Shown: positions 16,502 to 25,788 of the stretch, one piece after another
How the letters are laid out: every line of letters starts with the position of its first letter
How positions within the stretch are numbered: the first letter of the stretch is position 1
Source of the DNA: Pseudonocardia thermophila
Lineage (GTDB): Bacteria; Actinomycetota; Actinomycetes; Mycobacteriales; Pseudonocardiaceae
Assembly: GCF_900142365.1 (NCBI RefSeq)
Contig: NZ_FRAP01000003.1
Span: 62,001 to 126,000, forward strand
Direction of reading: 5' to 3'
DNA length: 64,000 nt
Position numbers and translations under genes: made by a program
The notes under the pieces: generated by a model
What the model was told of the DNA's origin: nothing
The model's input: the letters and a program-made list of their open reading frames with translations, nothing else
The model's database searches: none

Positions 16502-18682
16502 ATGACGCTCGCTCCCGAGGCCGGCCCCACCACCGGCCGCGAACTCAAGATCGTCCGAGGCGCGTGTCCGCACGACTGCCCGGACACCTGCGCGATGCTG
16601 TACCACGTCGTCGACGGCAAGCTGGTCGACGTCAAGGGCGACCCGGACCACCCCATGACCAAGGGCGGGCTCTGCGTCAAGCTGAAGAACTTCCCGGAGC
16701 ACCACTACCAGGCCGACCGCGTCCTCCACCCGCTGCGGCGCGTGGGCCCGAAGGGTGCGGGGGAGTTCGTCCGCATCACCTGGGACGAGGCGCTCGCCGA
16801 GATCAAGCAGCGCTGGACGGAGATCATCGACGTGTACGGTCCGCAGGCGATCATGCCGCACGCCTACCTGGGGCACCAGGGCGTGCTCAACGGGCTGACC
16901 TCGGGCGACGCGTTCTTCAACCGGTTGGGTGCCACGGTCGCGGAGAAGACCTACTGCGAGTCCGGCTCGTCGACGGCGTGGCACATGACGGTGGGGCCCA
17001 CGGGTGGGCTGGACATCGAGTCCATGGCCTACTCGACGTACATCATCGTCTGGGGCATGAACATGACCAGCACGAACCTGCACGGCTGGCCGTTCCTGCT
17101 CAAGGCCCGGAAGGAGAACGGCGCCACGATCGTCGTCATCGATCCGGTCCGCACCCGCACCGCGCGGCAGGCGGACTGGCACATCCCGATCCGCCCGGGC
17201 ACGGACGGCGCGCTGGCCATGGGCATGATCCACGAGATCATCGCGCAGGGGCTGGTCGACACCGACTACGTCGAGAAGTACACGGTGGGCTACGAGGAGC
17301 TCGCCGAGCGCGCGGCGAAGTACCCGCCGGAGCGGGTCGAGGAGATCACCGGCGTCCCCGCCGACGACGTCCGCAAGCTCGCCCGCGAGTACGCGACCAC
17401 CCAGCCGGCCGCGATCCGCCAGGGCGTCGCGATCGAGCGCAGCCGCGGCGGCGGCCAGGCCATCCGCGCCATCACCTGCCTGCCCGCGCTGGTCGGGGCG
17501 TGGCGGTACGTCGGCGGCGGCACGATGGAGATGCCGATCTGGGAGTTCCCGACCCTCTTCGACAAGATCTGCAAACCCGAGTGGATCCCCGAGGGCACCC
17601 GGGTCGTCAACGAGCTGGAGCTGGGCCGGGCGCTGACCGGCGAGCTGGCGCTCGACCCGCCGATCAAGTCGCTGTTCGTCTACAACTCCAACCCGGTCTC
17701 CCAGGGCCCCGAGCAGGCCAAGACCATGGCCGGGCTCATGCGGGAGGACCTGTTCACGGTCGTCAGCGAGCACTTCATCACCGACACCGCGCGGTTCGCC
17801 GACCTCGTCCTGCCAGCCACGATGCAGGCCGAGCAGCTCGACATCATGGTGACCTGGGGGCACCTCTACATCTCGCTCAACCAGCCGGCGATCGAACCGC
17901 CGGGGGAGTGCGTGCCCAACTCGGAGCTGTTCCGCCGCCTGGCGAAGACGATGGGCTTCACCGACGACTACTGGGACCGCACCGACGAGGAGATGCTGCG
18001 GGACTTCCACGACTGGAACCACCCCGCGCTCAAGGGCATCACCTACGACTCGCTCAAGGAGACCGGCTGGGCGCGGCTCAACGTCGGCCTGCCCCACGAG
18101 CGGGCGCCGCACAAGGAAGGCAACTTCCCGACCCCGTCCGGCAAGTGCGAGTTCAAGTCGAGCCTCGCCGAGCGCGGCAACTTCGTCGTGCCCGTCTGGC
18201 GGTCGATGTACGACGAGTTCCAGCCCGGCGAGCCGATCGACCCGTTGCCCGACTACGTACCGCCGCTGGAGTCGCCCGACACGAACCCGGGGCTGGCCAA
18301 GAAGTACCCGCTCAACATCGTCTCGCCGAAGCCGCACGCGTTCCTCAACAGCCAGTACGGCAACGCCTCCGACAAGCAGGAGGTCCAGGGCGAGCAGCGC
18401 GTCTGGATCCACCCGGACGACGCCGCCGAGCGCGGCATCGCCACCGGCGACGTCGTCAAGGTGTTCAACGACCGCGGCTCGTTCACCGGCCCCGCGGTCG
18501 TCGCGGACATCGTGATCAAGGGCGTCGTCATGGCCAACGTCGGCCACTGGCAGAACAAGGCGTCCGGCAACACGGTCAACGTGATCACCTCGGGTGAGCA
18601 CAACACGCTCGGCAAGGCCGGGGTGTACTCCGACAACCTCGTCGACGTCGCGAAGGTCGAGGACCCGGCGATCGCCTCCTGA
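16502..18682 (+). CDS. Molybdopterin-dependent oxidoreductase, DMSO-reductase family, single subunit
   Basis: A 726-residue enzyme from ATG 16502. An N-terminal [4Fe-4S] motif is present: Cys22, Cys26, Cys30 in ACPHDCPDTC and Cys58 in GGLCVK. The Mo-bis-MGD core follows (ITWDEAL at about 93; TYCESGSS with Cys152 and Ser154 near the usual Mo-ligand position; DPVRTRTARQADWHIPIRPG), and a C-terminal molydopterin-dinucleotide domain (about 590-715). There is no TAT signal, so it acts in the cytoplasm. No Fe-S or membrane partner gene is adjacent. The group contains formate-dehydrogenase-like, acetylene-hydratase-like and uncharacterised enzymes; the substrate cannot be assigned. It diverges from the MoeA-like/two-component operon. 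Confidence 0.9.
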   Translation: MTLAPEAGPTTGRELKIVRGACPHDCPDTCAMLYHVVDGKLVDVKGDPDHPMTKGGLCVKLKNFPEHHYQADRVLHPLRRVGPKGAGEFVRITWDEALAEIKQRWTEIIDVYGPQAIMPHAYLGHQGVLNGLTSGDAFFNRLGATVAEKTYCESGSSTAWHMTVGPTGGLDIESMAYSTYIIVWGMNMTSTNLHGWPFLLKARKENGATIVVIDPVRTRTARQADWHIPIRPGTDGALAMGMIHEIIAQGLVDTDYVEKYTVGYEELAERAAKYPPERVEEITGVPADDVRKLAREYATTQPAAIRQGVAIERSRGGGQAIRAITCLPALVGAWRYVGGGTMEMPIWEFPTLFDKICKPEWIPEGTRVVNELELGRALTGELALDPPIKSLFVYNSNPVSQGPEQAKTMAGLMREDLFTVVSEHFITDTARFADLVLPATMQAEQLDIMVTWGHLYISLNQPAIEPPGECVPNSELFRRLAKTMGFTDDYWDRTDEEMLRDFHDWNHPALKGITYDSLKETGWARLNVGLPHERAPHKEGNFPTPSGKCEFKSSLAERGNFVVPVWRSMYDEFQPGEPIDPLPDYVPPLESPDTNPGLAKKYPLNIVSPKPHAFLNSQYGNASDKQEVQGEQRVWIHPDDAAERGIATGDVVKVFNDRGSFTGPAVVADIVIKGVVMANVGHWQNKASGNTVNVITSGEHNTLGKAGVYSDNLVDVAKVEDPAIAS

Positions 18683-18701
18683 CGCGCCCTCCCACCACGC
18701 G

Positions 18702-18734
18702 CCGCACCGGTCCGCGAGCCCCGGGCCGGTGCGG
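18702..18734 (+). terminator. Hairpin after the molybdoenzyme gene
   Basis: A 9-bp perfect stem (CCGCACCGG at 18702-18710 with CCGGTGCGG at 18726-18734) and a 15-base loop, beginning 20 bp after the stop codon. There is no U-tract, as usual for high-GC actinomycetes. Confidence 0.5.
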
Positions 18735-18881
18735 GGCTGTGTCTGCGGTGGAGTCCGCGGTCGCGGGCGTCCGCGGTGTTCGCCTGTTGTGGTACCCCCG
18801 TTGAGGGGTGTTCGATGACCTCGGCGTCGGCCACGATGCCGACGCAGGTCGGCGCTGGCTGACGTGTGAGCGGAGGACTGC

Positions 18882-19694
18882 GTGGACAACGGTGTCGCCC
18901 TGGCCGACACGATCGACCGGCTGCTCCCCGAGCGGCTGCGGAGCGTGCGCCACCTGACCGGGCTGCCCGTGGTCTTCGGTGGCGTCACCCGGCCCAGCTC
19001 GCGAGGCCGCGACCTCGTCCTCACCCGCCTGGTCGGCACCAAGGGGAACGGTTTGCGGAACCTCACCGTCCCGCGTGGTACCGGGCTGGGCGGCGCCGTG
19101 CTCAGCCGGGAAGCCCCGGGACGGGTCGACCACTACGCCACCGCCACCACCATCACGCACGAGTACGACCGCGTCGTCGTCGACCAGGAGCGGCTGACCG
19201 GGGTCCTCGCCGTTCCCGTGATCGTGCGCGGCACGGTCCACGGCGTGCTCTACGCGGCAGACCGGAGCGACCAGCCGATCGGCGACCGGGCCATGCGGCT
19301 GACCGAGGTCGTCGCCGACCAGCTCGCGAAGGACGTGGAACGGATGCAGCAACCGGAACCCGCGGAGGCGGACGACCCGGTCGCTGCCGCCCTCGACGAC
19401 CTGGCCCGGCTGATCGACGAGACCGCCGATCCCGCACTCCGCGCCCGGTTGCAGGCGATCCACACGGCCATCGCCCGGCCCCGCGGGACCGGCAGGTCCG
19501 ACGTCCGCTTGACGCCCCGCGAGATCGACGTCCTGCGCCTCGTCGCCATCGGGGCCCGGAACGTGGAGATCGCCGCCCGCCTCTGCCTCAGCCCGGAGAC
19601 GGTCCGGTGCTACCTGCGGACGGCGATGCGCAAGCTCGGTGTGCACACCCGCACCGCCGCCGTCCACGCCGCCCGCCTCGCCGGCGCCCTGTAG
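18882..19694 (+). CDS. GAF-LuxR family transcriptional regulator
   Basis: A 270-residue protein, GTG at 18882 with CGGAGGA five bases upstream. The N-terminal 160 residues form a GAF-like domain (GNGLRNLTVPRGTGLGGAVL and VLAVPVIVRGTVHGVLYAA). The C-terminus is a LuxR helix-turn-helix (LTPREIDVLRLVAIGARNVE, ETVRCYL, KLGVHTRTAAV). No receiver domain or kinase partner is visible, so it appears to sense a ligand directly. Related GAF-LuxR proteins in actinomycetes often sit beside ketone, ether or alkane oxidation genes. The P450 operon begins about 160 bp downstream and is its probable target (inference). Confidence 0.88.
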   Translation: MDNGVALADTIDRLLPERLRSVRHLTGLPVVFGGVTRPSSRGRDLVLTRLVGTKGNGLRNLTVPRGTGLGGAVLSREAPGRVDHYATATTITHEYDRVVVDQERLTGVLAVPVIVRGTVHGVLYAADRSDQPIGDRAMRLTEVVADQLAKDVERMQQPEPAEADDPVAAALDDLARLIDETADPALRARLQAIHTAIARPRGTGRSDVRLTPREIDVLRLVAIGARNVEIAARLCLSPETVRCYLRTAMRKLGVHTRTAAVHAARLAGAL

Positions 19695-19716
19695 GGCCGG
19701 GCGCAAGCCTGCCACC

Positions 19717-19742
19717 GCTCGACCGCCCACCGGCGGTTGAGC
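19717..19742 (+). terminator. Hairpin after the GAF-LuxR gene
   Basis: An 11-bp stem with one G-T wobble (GCTCGACCGCC at 19717-19727, GGCGGTTGAGC at 19732-19742) and a 4-base loop, 22 bp after the stop codon. This is a compact, stable candidate intrinsic terminator between the regulator and the P450 operon. Confidence 0.6.
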
Positions 19743-19791
19743 CGGGCGGCGGCGGGTCGGACCGCATGCGGCCCAACTCCGAGCGGGTTCC

Positions 19792-19820
19792 TTGACCGGC
19801 CTCCCCAGCGGGTCTACCAA
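19792..19820 (+). promoter_or_regulatory. Candidate sigma-70-type promoter for the P450 operon
   Basis: TTGACC (19792-19797) and TACCAA (19815-19820) are separated by 17 bp, about 32 bp before the ATG of the membrane-protein gene. The -35 is good and the -10 weak. The call rests on spacing and position only. Confidence 0.4.
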
Positions 19821-19852
19821 GGGACGCTCACTTCGGGCGTGCAGGAGCGGCC

Positions 19853-20557
19853 ATGGCGGTCTCCACGGAACGGCCAGATCTCGACACGCCGGTGTCCGCT
19901 CTCGCGCGCGCTGCCGGTGCTTCCGGCGTGCTCTTCGCGCTGTTGTTCACCGCGGCGCTCGTGCTCGTCCAGCAGGGGCCCGGGCTCGACGACCCGGACG
20001 CGGCCTACACCGCGTTCTACGCCTCCGGCGCGCAGAGCCTGCTCGTCGCGGTCGGCCTGTACATCGTGCCGTTCGCCGGCATCGCCTGTCTGTGGCACAT
20101 GATCGCCACCCGGACCTACCTGCAGGCGCTGGCACCGACGACGGCGATCCCGGCCTGGCTGCACCTCGCCTCCGGCGTGCTGTTCGTGGCGCTGCTCTTC
20201 GCGGGCACCGCGGCCGCCGGCGGTGTCGCGCTGCTGAGCCGGTTCTCCGGCGCGCCGCCGCCGACGCCCGACACCGCCCGCGCGCTCGCCGCCGTCGGCT
20301 ACACGATGGTCTTCGTCTACGCGGTGCGGGCCGCCGGCATGTACATCATCACGACCACGGGGCTGGCCCGCGGCGCGGGCGTGCTGGGGCGACCACTGGC
20401 CGCCGTCAGCTACCTCGTCGCGTTCTTCCTGCTGGTCAGCACCACCTTCCTTCCAGCGGTCCTGCTGGTGTTCCCCGCCTGGGTGCTCCTGGGGAGCGTC
20501 CTGCTGCTGGTGCGCCGACCGGCCCGCCCGGACCACGGCCCAGGAGGGGCACCATGA
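19853..20557 (+). CDS. Integral membrane protein coupled to a CYP102-like P450
   Basis: A 234-residue protein from ATG 19853. After a short cytoplasmic leader there are about six hydrophobic helices (around residues 20-42, 60-80, 98-122, 143-165, 175-200 and 205-225). A polar loop, SRFSGAPPPTPDTARA, lies in the middle. No known domain was recognised. Its stop overlaps the ATG of the P450-reductase by 4 bp, so the two are translated together. It might shuttle a hydrophobic substrate or product or anchor the oxygenase at the membrane (inference). Confidence 0.8.
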   Translation: MAVSTERPDLDTPVSALARAAGASGVLFALLFTAALVLVQQGPGLDDPDAAYTAFYASGAQSLLVAVGLYIVPFAGIACLWHMIATRTYLQALAPTTAIPAWLHLASGVLFVALLFAGTAAAGGVALLSRFSGAPPPTPDTARALAAVGYTMVFVYAVRAAGMYIITTTGLARGAGVLGRPLAAVSYLVAFFLLVSTTFLPAVLLVFPAWVLLGSVLLLVRRPARPDHGPGGAP

Positions 20558-23500
20558 CGCTCGCGCTCGACGACGTCCCCGGCCCGCGCGGGTTGCCGGT
20601 CCTCGGCAACGTCTTCGACGTCGACACCCAGGACCCGATCGGCGGCCTCGTCCAGCTGGCCGAGCAGTACGGCCCCGTCTACCGGTTGTCGCTGCCGCAG
20701 GGGTCGAGGCTGATCGTCTCGAGCGCGGAGCTCGTCGCCGAGGTGTGCGACGACGAGCGCTGGGACAAGCACGTCGGCGGTGGCCTGTCCAACATCGGCG
20801 GCAGCGGTGCCGGGCTGTTCACCGCGGAGACGGGTGACCCGCTGTGGGCGCGCGCCCACAACATCCTCATGTCGCCGTTCAGCCTGCCCTCGATGCGCGA
20901 CTACCTGCCCAAGATGATCGATCTGGCCGAGCAGCTCGCCACCAAGTGGGAGCGCGTCAACCCCGGTGAGGAGGTCGACGTCCCGGCCGACATGACCCGG
21001 CTGACCCTCGACACGATCGCGCTGTGCGGCTTCGGCTACCGGTTCAACTCGTTCTACCGCGAGACACCGCACCCGTTCGTCGACGCGATGGTGCGGACCC
21101 TGCTGGAGGCGCAGACCCGGGCGCGCCAGCCGAAGATCGCGGCGCGGTTGCGGATCCGCGCGCAGCGGCAGGCCGAGGAAGACCTGGCGTTCATGAACGG
21201 CCTGGTCGACGGGCTGATCGCGGAGCGCAGGGCACAGGGTGACACCGCCGACACGTCCGATCTGCTGGGCCGGATGCTCACCGGGGTCGACTCGCGGACC
21301 GGTGAGCGGCTGCCGGACGACAACATCCGCGCACAGTGCATCACGTTCCTGATCGCCGGGCACGAGACGACGTCGGGCCTGCTGTCGTTCGCGATCAACT
21401 ACCTGCTCAAGGAGCCCGCGGCGACCGAGCGGGCGAAGGCGGAGGTCGACGAGGTGCTCGGCGACCGCGCCGAGCCGACGTTCGAGCAGATCCAGCGGAT
21501 GACGTACGTGCGCCAGGTGCTCGACGAGTCGCTGCGGCTGTGGCCGACCGCGCCGGCGTTCACCCGCCATCCGCTGGCCGACACCGTGCTCGGCGGGTAC
21601 CGGGTACCCGCCGGCACGCCGGTCAGCGTGCTGATCCCCGCTCTGCACCGCGACCCGGCCGCCTGGGGGCCCGACGCCGACCGCTTCGATCCCGACCACA
21701 TGGCAGCGGAGCGGATCGCCGCGCTCCCGCCCCACGCGTACAAGCCGTTCGGCACCGGGCAGCGGGCCTGCATCGGGCGCCAGTTCGCGCTGCAGGAGGC
21801 GGTGCTGGTGCTGGCCACGCTGCTGCAGCGGTTCGAGCTGATCGACAGCCGCGACTACCAGCTGCGCACGAAGATGACGCTCACCGTCAAGCCGGAGGAC
21901 TTCCACATCCAGGTCCGGCCGCGCGGGCGCACGCTCCGCCGGGCCGAAGTCCCGGCACCTGCAGCGGCGAGTGCACCGGCGCCGACACCGGAGGTCGCCC
22001 GGCACGGCACGCCCCTCGCTGTCCTGTTCGGGTCCAACCTCGGCACCGCCGAGGCGATCGCCACGACGTTGGCCGCGGAGGGAGGCGACCGCGGGTTCGC
22101 CGTGACCCTCGGCGCGCTCGACGACCACGTCGGCGACCTGCCCGAGGGCGGGGCCGCGATCGTCGTCAGCTCCTCGTACAACGGCACCCCGCCCGACAAC
22201 GCGGCCGGGTTCTGCCGGTGGATCTGCGGCGACCCGGCCGTGCCGGGCACGGCGTACACCGTGTTCGGCTGCGGCAGCACGGAGTGGGCGTCGACGTACC
22301 AGGCCGTACCGATCCTGCTCGACGAGCGGCTGGAGGCGACCGGGGGCCGGCGGGTGCACCCGCGCGGTGCGGCCGACGCTCGCGGGGACACCGACGCCGC
22401 CTACCGCGCCTGGCGCGAGGGGCTCTGGGCCTCGCTCGCCGCGGCGCTCGAGCTGCCCGCGGAGGTGGGAGAGCGGATCGACACCGGCCCGCGGCTCGCG
22501 GTGACGCTGGCCAACCGGCAGACCACGAACCCGGTCGTCCTCTCCTACCGGGCCCGCCCGGCCCGCATCCGGTCCAACGTCGAGCTGATGCCGAGCCAGA
22601 ACGGCAAGCCGCCGGAGCGCTCCGTGCGCCACCTGACGATCGAGCTGCCCGAGGACCTCACCTACCGCGCAGGCGACCACCTCGGCGTTCTGCCGCGCAA
22701 CGGCATCGACATGATCCGCCGGGTCATCGTGCGCTTCGGCCTCGATGCCGGCCAGTACGCGACGATCATCCCGAACGGCGGGGTGTTCACCCATCTGCCC
22801 GTCGACGAGCCCGCGCCGCTGTTGGGAGTGCTGGGCAGCTGCGTCGAACTGCAGGACACGGCGACCCGGTCCGACATCGAGGCGCTGGCGCGGTACGCCC
22901 CGCCCGACGTGCGGCCCGAGCTGGAGGCGCTGGCCGGCGACGACTACGCCGTGCACGTCGGCGAGCCGAACCGCTCAGTGCTCGACCTGCTCGAGGAGTT
23001 CCCGACCTGCGCGCTCCCGTTCGCCGAGTTCCTCGACATGCTGCCGCCGCTGCGGCCGCGGTACTACTCGATCTCGTCCTCGCCGCTGGTCGACGCCGGC
23101 ACCTGCACGATCACGGCCGGGGTGCTGCGCGCACCGGCGCGATCGGGCGTGGGGACCTTCACCGGGGTCTGCTCCGGCCACCTCGCTGCCCTGCCTGAGC
23201 TGGGCACGGCGTTCGTGTTCGTCCGCGAGCCGTCGATCCCGTTCCGGCCGCCGGAGAACCCGCACATCCCGATGATCATGATCGGGGCCGGCACCGGGCT
23301 CGCCCCGTTCCGCGGGTTCCTGCAGGAACGCGCGGCGCAGCGGGCGCAGGGCGCACCCGTCTCCCGCTCGCTGCTGTTCGCGGGCTGCCGCGGCCCGGCC
23401 ATCGACCAGCTGTACGGGGACGAGCTGGAGAGCTGGTCCGACATCGTCGACGTGGAGTACGCGTACTCCCGGGCCGGTGACCGGCGGCGTTACGTCCAGG

Positions 23501-23718
23501 ACGCGATCCGCGACCGCGCGGAAACGGTGTGGGGGCTCTTGCAGCAGGGCGCCCCGGTCTTCGTGTGCGGCAACGCCGCGACGATGGCCCCCGGCGTGCG
23601 CGCCGCGCTGACGGACGTCTTCCGCGACCGGACCGGCACGGGGCAAGCCGATGCGGACGCGTGGCTCGCGGGGCTGCGCGGCTCGGACCGCTTCCTGGAG
23701 GACATCTGGGGCGGATGA
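20554..23718 (+). CDS. Self-sufficient cytochrome P450/NADPH-P450 reductase (CYP102-like)
   Basis: A 1054-residue fusion starting at ATG 20554 (ATGA overlap, CAGGAGGGG ribosome site). The P450 domain (1 to about 460) has the oxygen-activating AGHETT, the ESLR of ExxR, and the haem loop FGTGQRACIGRQFA with Cys406 as axial ligand. An FMN flavodoxin domain follows (about 488-640, FGSNLGTAEAIA), then an FAD domain (RAGDHLGVLPRNG; RYYSISSSP) and an NADPH domain (GAGTGLAPFRGFLQER), ending in EDIWGG. Length and order match P450 BM3, a fatty-acid hydroxylase that takes electrons from NADPH in one chain. A fatty acid or similar long-chain substrate is likely but unproven. It lies downstream of a GAF-LuxR regulator. 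Confidence 0.95.
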   Translation: MTLALDDVPGPRGLPVLGNVFDVDTQDPIGGLVQLAEQYGPVYRLSLPQGSRLIVSSAELVAEVCDDERWDKHVGGGLSNIGGSGAGLFTAETGDPLWARAHNILMSPFSLPSMRDYLPKMIDLAEQLATKWERVNPGEEVDVPADMTRLTLDTIALCGFGYRFNSFYRETPHPFVDAMVRTLLEAQTRARQPKIAARLRIRAQRQAEEDLAFMNGLVDGLIAERRAQGDTADTSDLLGRMLTGVDSRTGERLPDDNIRAQCITFLIAGHETTSGLLSFAINYLLKEPAATERAKAEVDEVLGDRAEPTFEQIQRMTYVRQVLDESLRLWPTAPAFTRHPLADTVLGGYRVPAGTPVSVLIPALHRDPAAWGPDADRFDPDHMAAERIAALPPHAYKPFGTGQRACIGRQFALQEAVLVLATLLQRFELIDSRDYQLRTKMTLTVKPEDFHIQVRPRGRTLRRAEVPAPAAASAPAPTPEVARHGTPLAVLFGSNLGTAEAIATTLAAEGGDRGFAVTLGALDDHVGDLPEGGAAIVVSSSYNGTPPDNAAGFCRWICGDPAVPGTAYTVFGCGSTEWASTYQAVPILLDERLEATGGRRVHPRGAADARGDTDAAYRAWREGLWASLAAALELPAEVGERIDTGPRLAVTLANRQTTNPVVLSYRARPARIRSNVELMPSQNGKPPERSVRHLTIELPEDLTYRAGDHLGVLPRNGIDMIRRVIVRFGLDAGQYATIIPNGGVFTHLPVDEPAPLLGVLGSCVELQDTATRSDIEALARYAPPDVRPELEALAGDDYAVHVGEPNRSVLDLLEEFPTCALPFAEFLDMLPPLRPRYYSISSSPLVDAGTCTITAGVLRAPARSGVGTFTGVCSGHLAALPELGTAFVFVREPSIPFRPPENPHIPMIMIGAGTGLAPFRGFLQERAAQRAQGAPVSRSLLFAGCRGPAIDQLYGDELESWSDIVDVEYAYSRAGDRRRYVQDAIRDRAETVWGLLQQGAPVFVCGNAATMAPGVRAALTDVFRDRTGTGQADADAWLAGLRGSDRFLEDIWGG

Positions 23719-23899
23719 CCGCCGTCACCGCGCAGAAGGCTGATCGCGCCGTGATGCTCGACCAGTGAGCGCCGCAACGAAGCCACCGAAACGGCCAACG
23801 GGCCAGGCGCGTCGTCCCTCAGGCGCGAGGCGGTCGTGCGTGTGCTTCCGTGCGGTCCGGGTCTCGCCGGTGCAGACCGGGCCGCTCCAGAATGGGCCG

Positions 23900-24448
23900 G
23901 TGCCACGAACACCGCGGATCGGGGGTCGCGACGAGATCGCGTGGATCACGGCTGCGACCAGCGTCGGCGTGACGATCACGTCGGCGATCCCACCGCTCTT
24001 CGCTCGCTACGCGACGGTCGTCATCCCCGACGACGAGACGGTGCGGAGACGGGCCGACGAGGCGCTGATCGAGGTCATCTCGGCGAACACGGCTGCGCAG
24101 CCGTGGTGGCTGGGCTACCTCGACACCGGCGCCGCGGATGTCGTGCGTCCCGATGCCCCGCGGGTCACCGTCTACGCGGGATGGCCCTACGTCCTACTCG
24201 AAGCCGGCCCTGAAGAAGCCCTCACCTGGCGCCGCGACGCCGACGCGACACCGTGGCACGGCGCGCTGCCCGAACTGCTGTTCCCCGTCGATCGTTCGTG
24301 GTTGGTCTCCACGCTGTGGGACGACGATTGGCGGTGCGTCGGCGGATCCGCGACGCTGATCGAAGCGTTGGTGCAGCACCCCGACCTCGAGACCCGGGCC
24401 GTCACCGTCGGCGAGGACGCCACACCCCCGGGTCATGTGGCCATCTGA
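23900..24448 (+). CDS. Conserved hypothetical protein
   Basis: 182 residues from GTG 23900 (VPRTPRIGGRDEIAWITAATSVGVTITSAIPPLFARYATVVIPDD begins the conserved part); a longer frame from 23765 starts with a basic, low-complexity run and is less credible. No signal peptide, membrane helix or catalytic motif is clear. The middle shows PWWLGYLDTG and a Trp-rich end (SWLVSTLWDDDWRCVGGS) typical of small uncharacterised actinomycete proteins of the SUKH/immunity-like size class, but I do not recognise the family. It stands alone between the P450 gene and a non-coding gap. Confidence 0.65.
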   Translation: MPRTPRIGGRDEIAWITAATSVGVTITSAIPPLFARYATVVIPDDETVRRRADEALIEVISANTAAQPWWLGYLDTGAADVVRPDAPRVTVYAGWPYVLLEAGPEEALTWRRDADATPWHGALPELLFPVDRSWLVSTLWDDDWRCVGGSATLIEALVQHPDLETRAVTVGEDATPPGHVAI

Positions 24449-24792
24449 GACGAAGCTCACCCAGGCAGGGCGGGACGATCGGGGTCACCCATCTGCTGTG
24501 GGCCGAGCGCGGAGACCCTTCGGCGCGCCCTGATCGTGGCGACCAGAGCTCGGCCGCGTCGCGGACACGTGAGTCCGGTCTCAGCATTTCGGCCCGATCG
24601 AGAAACCGCCGGTGACGCCGTCGTGGTCATGCACGCGCCGGAGCCACTCAGCGGCCCATCGCGTTCGTCGAGATGGTGAGGCAACGGCACCGAGCCGTGG
24701 CGCACGCTCCAGGAGACTTGGCGTGGAGTGGACGAGTGGAACTCCCGAAACGAACAACAGGCCAGTAGCGACAAAGCTCCGGCCTGTGGATA
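24449..24792. other. Non-coding gap before the tRNA genes
   Basis: About 340 bp in which neither strand shows a plausible gene, domain or strong hairpin. Base composition is less GC-rich than in neighbouring genes. I see nothing assignable. Confidence 0.5.
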
Positions 24793-24795
24793 TGG

Positions 24796-24868
<73 letters not shown>

Positions 24869-24963
24869 TTCTTCTGTCGTTGCGCCCCCAACTGCCTGGG
24901 CGCTGGAACAACGTTAACAGACGCTGTTTCCGGCCCGTGCAGCGGGGGTCAGCCGCGACATGG

Positions 24964-25037
24964 GGTGAGTGACGGGACTTGAACCCGCGACTCCCTGGAC
25001 CACAACCAGGTGCTCTACCAGCTGAGCTACACCCACC
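24964..25037 (-). tRNA. tRNA-His (GTG)
   Basis: The minus strand gives acceptor GTGGGTG preceded by the extra G(-1) that pairs with discriminator C73, the histidine identity element. The anticodon loop TTGTGGT has anticodon GTG, and the T-loop is GGTTCAAGTCC. CCA is encoded at 24961-24963. It is followed by tRNA-Lys and preceded by oligoribonuclease on the same strand, an order also known in mycobacteria. Confidence 0.97.
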
Positions 25038-25104
25038 ATGCCCCCGGAGCACCGGGCGCCCGTCTAGCTTAGCGTGCCGCGTCGCGCGGTCGGACGACGG
25101 GTGG

Positions 25105-25707
25105 TCACTGCTGCTGCATCAGGCGTGCGGCCACCGCCTGGGCCTCCTCGGACGTGGGGCCGGGCGGGGGAACGAACAGGGTGGCGCGGTAGTAGGCGAG
25201 CTCGCGGATGGACTCCTCGATGTCGGCGAGGGCGCGGTGGGCGAGGCCCTTCTCCGGCTTGGCGTAGAACACGCGCGGGAACCAGCGTCGGCACAGCTCC
25301 TTCACCGAGCTGACGTCGATCATCCGGTAGTGCAGGTGGTTGTCCAGCTCCGGCATGTCGCGGGCGATGAAGCCGCGGTCGGTCGCGATCGAGTTCCCGG
25401 CGAGCGGGGCGATCTTCGGCTCCGGCACCCACTTGCGCACGTAGCTCATCACCATCTGCTGGGCGGTGGCCAGGTCGATGGTGGAGGCGCGCACGGCCTC
25501 GGTCAGGCCGGACTTCTCGTGCATCTCCCGGACCACGTCGGGCATCCCGGCGAGCACCTCGTCCGGCGCGTGGATCACCACGTCGACGCCGTCGCCCAGG
25601 ACCTTCAGGTCGCCGTCGGTCACGAGCACCGCGATCTCGACGAGCGCGTCCTTGGTCAGGTCGAGCCCGGTCATCTCGCAGTCGATCCACACGATGCGGT
25701 CGTTCAC
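25105..25707 (-). CDS. orn: Oligoribonuclease
   Basis: 200 residues from GTG at 25707 ([16 protein letters not shown]); the longer frame to 25755 has no good ribosome site. DEDDh exonuclease motifs are all present: [10 protein letters not shown] (Exo I, with the first Asp and Glu), [10 protein letters not shown] (Exo II) and [11 protein letters not shown] (Exo III with His and Asp). The enzyme degrades 2-5-nt RNA fragments, the last step of mRNA turnover, and also clears pGpG from cyclic-di-GMP breakdown. It is followed by tRNA-His and tRNA-Lys on the same strand, the expected actinobacterial context. Confidence 0.95.
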   Translation of the reverse strand: MNDRIVWIDCEMTGLDLTKDALVEIAVLVTDGDLKVLGDGVDVVIHAPDEVLAGMPDVVREMHEKSGLTEAVRASTIDLATAQQMVMSYVRKWVPEPKIAPLAGNSIATDRGFIARDMPELDNHLHYRMIDVSSVKELCRRWFPRVFYAKPEKGLAHRALADIEESIRELAYYRATLFVPPPGPTSEEAQAVAARLMQQQ

Positions 25708-25788
25708 AACGGCCCACAGTAGCCCCAGACCCGCTGGTCGGGCGGGTTGCGGCACGCCGGAGGGGGTGTGGCGCTACGCTGCGGCGCC

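Noticed and set aside
24449..24792. Minus-strand ORF of 105 residues before the tRNA genes
   Set aside because: No domain, no ribosome site and atypical composition.
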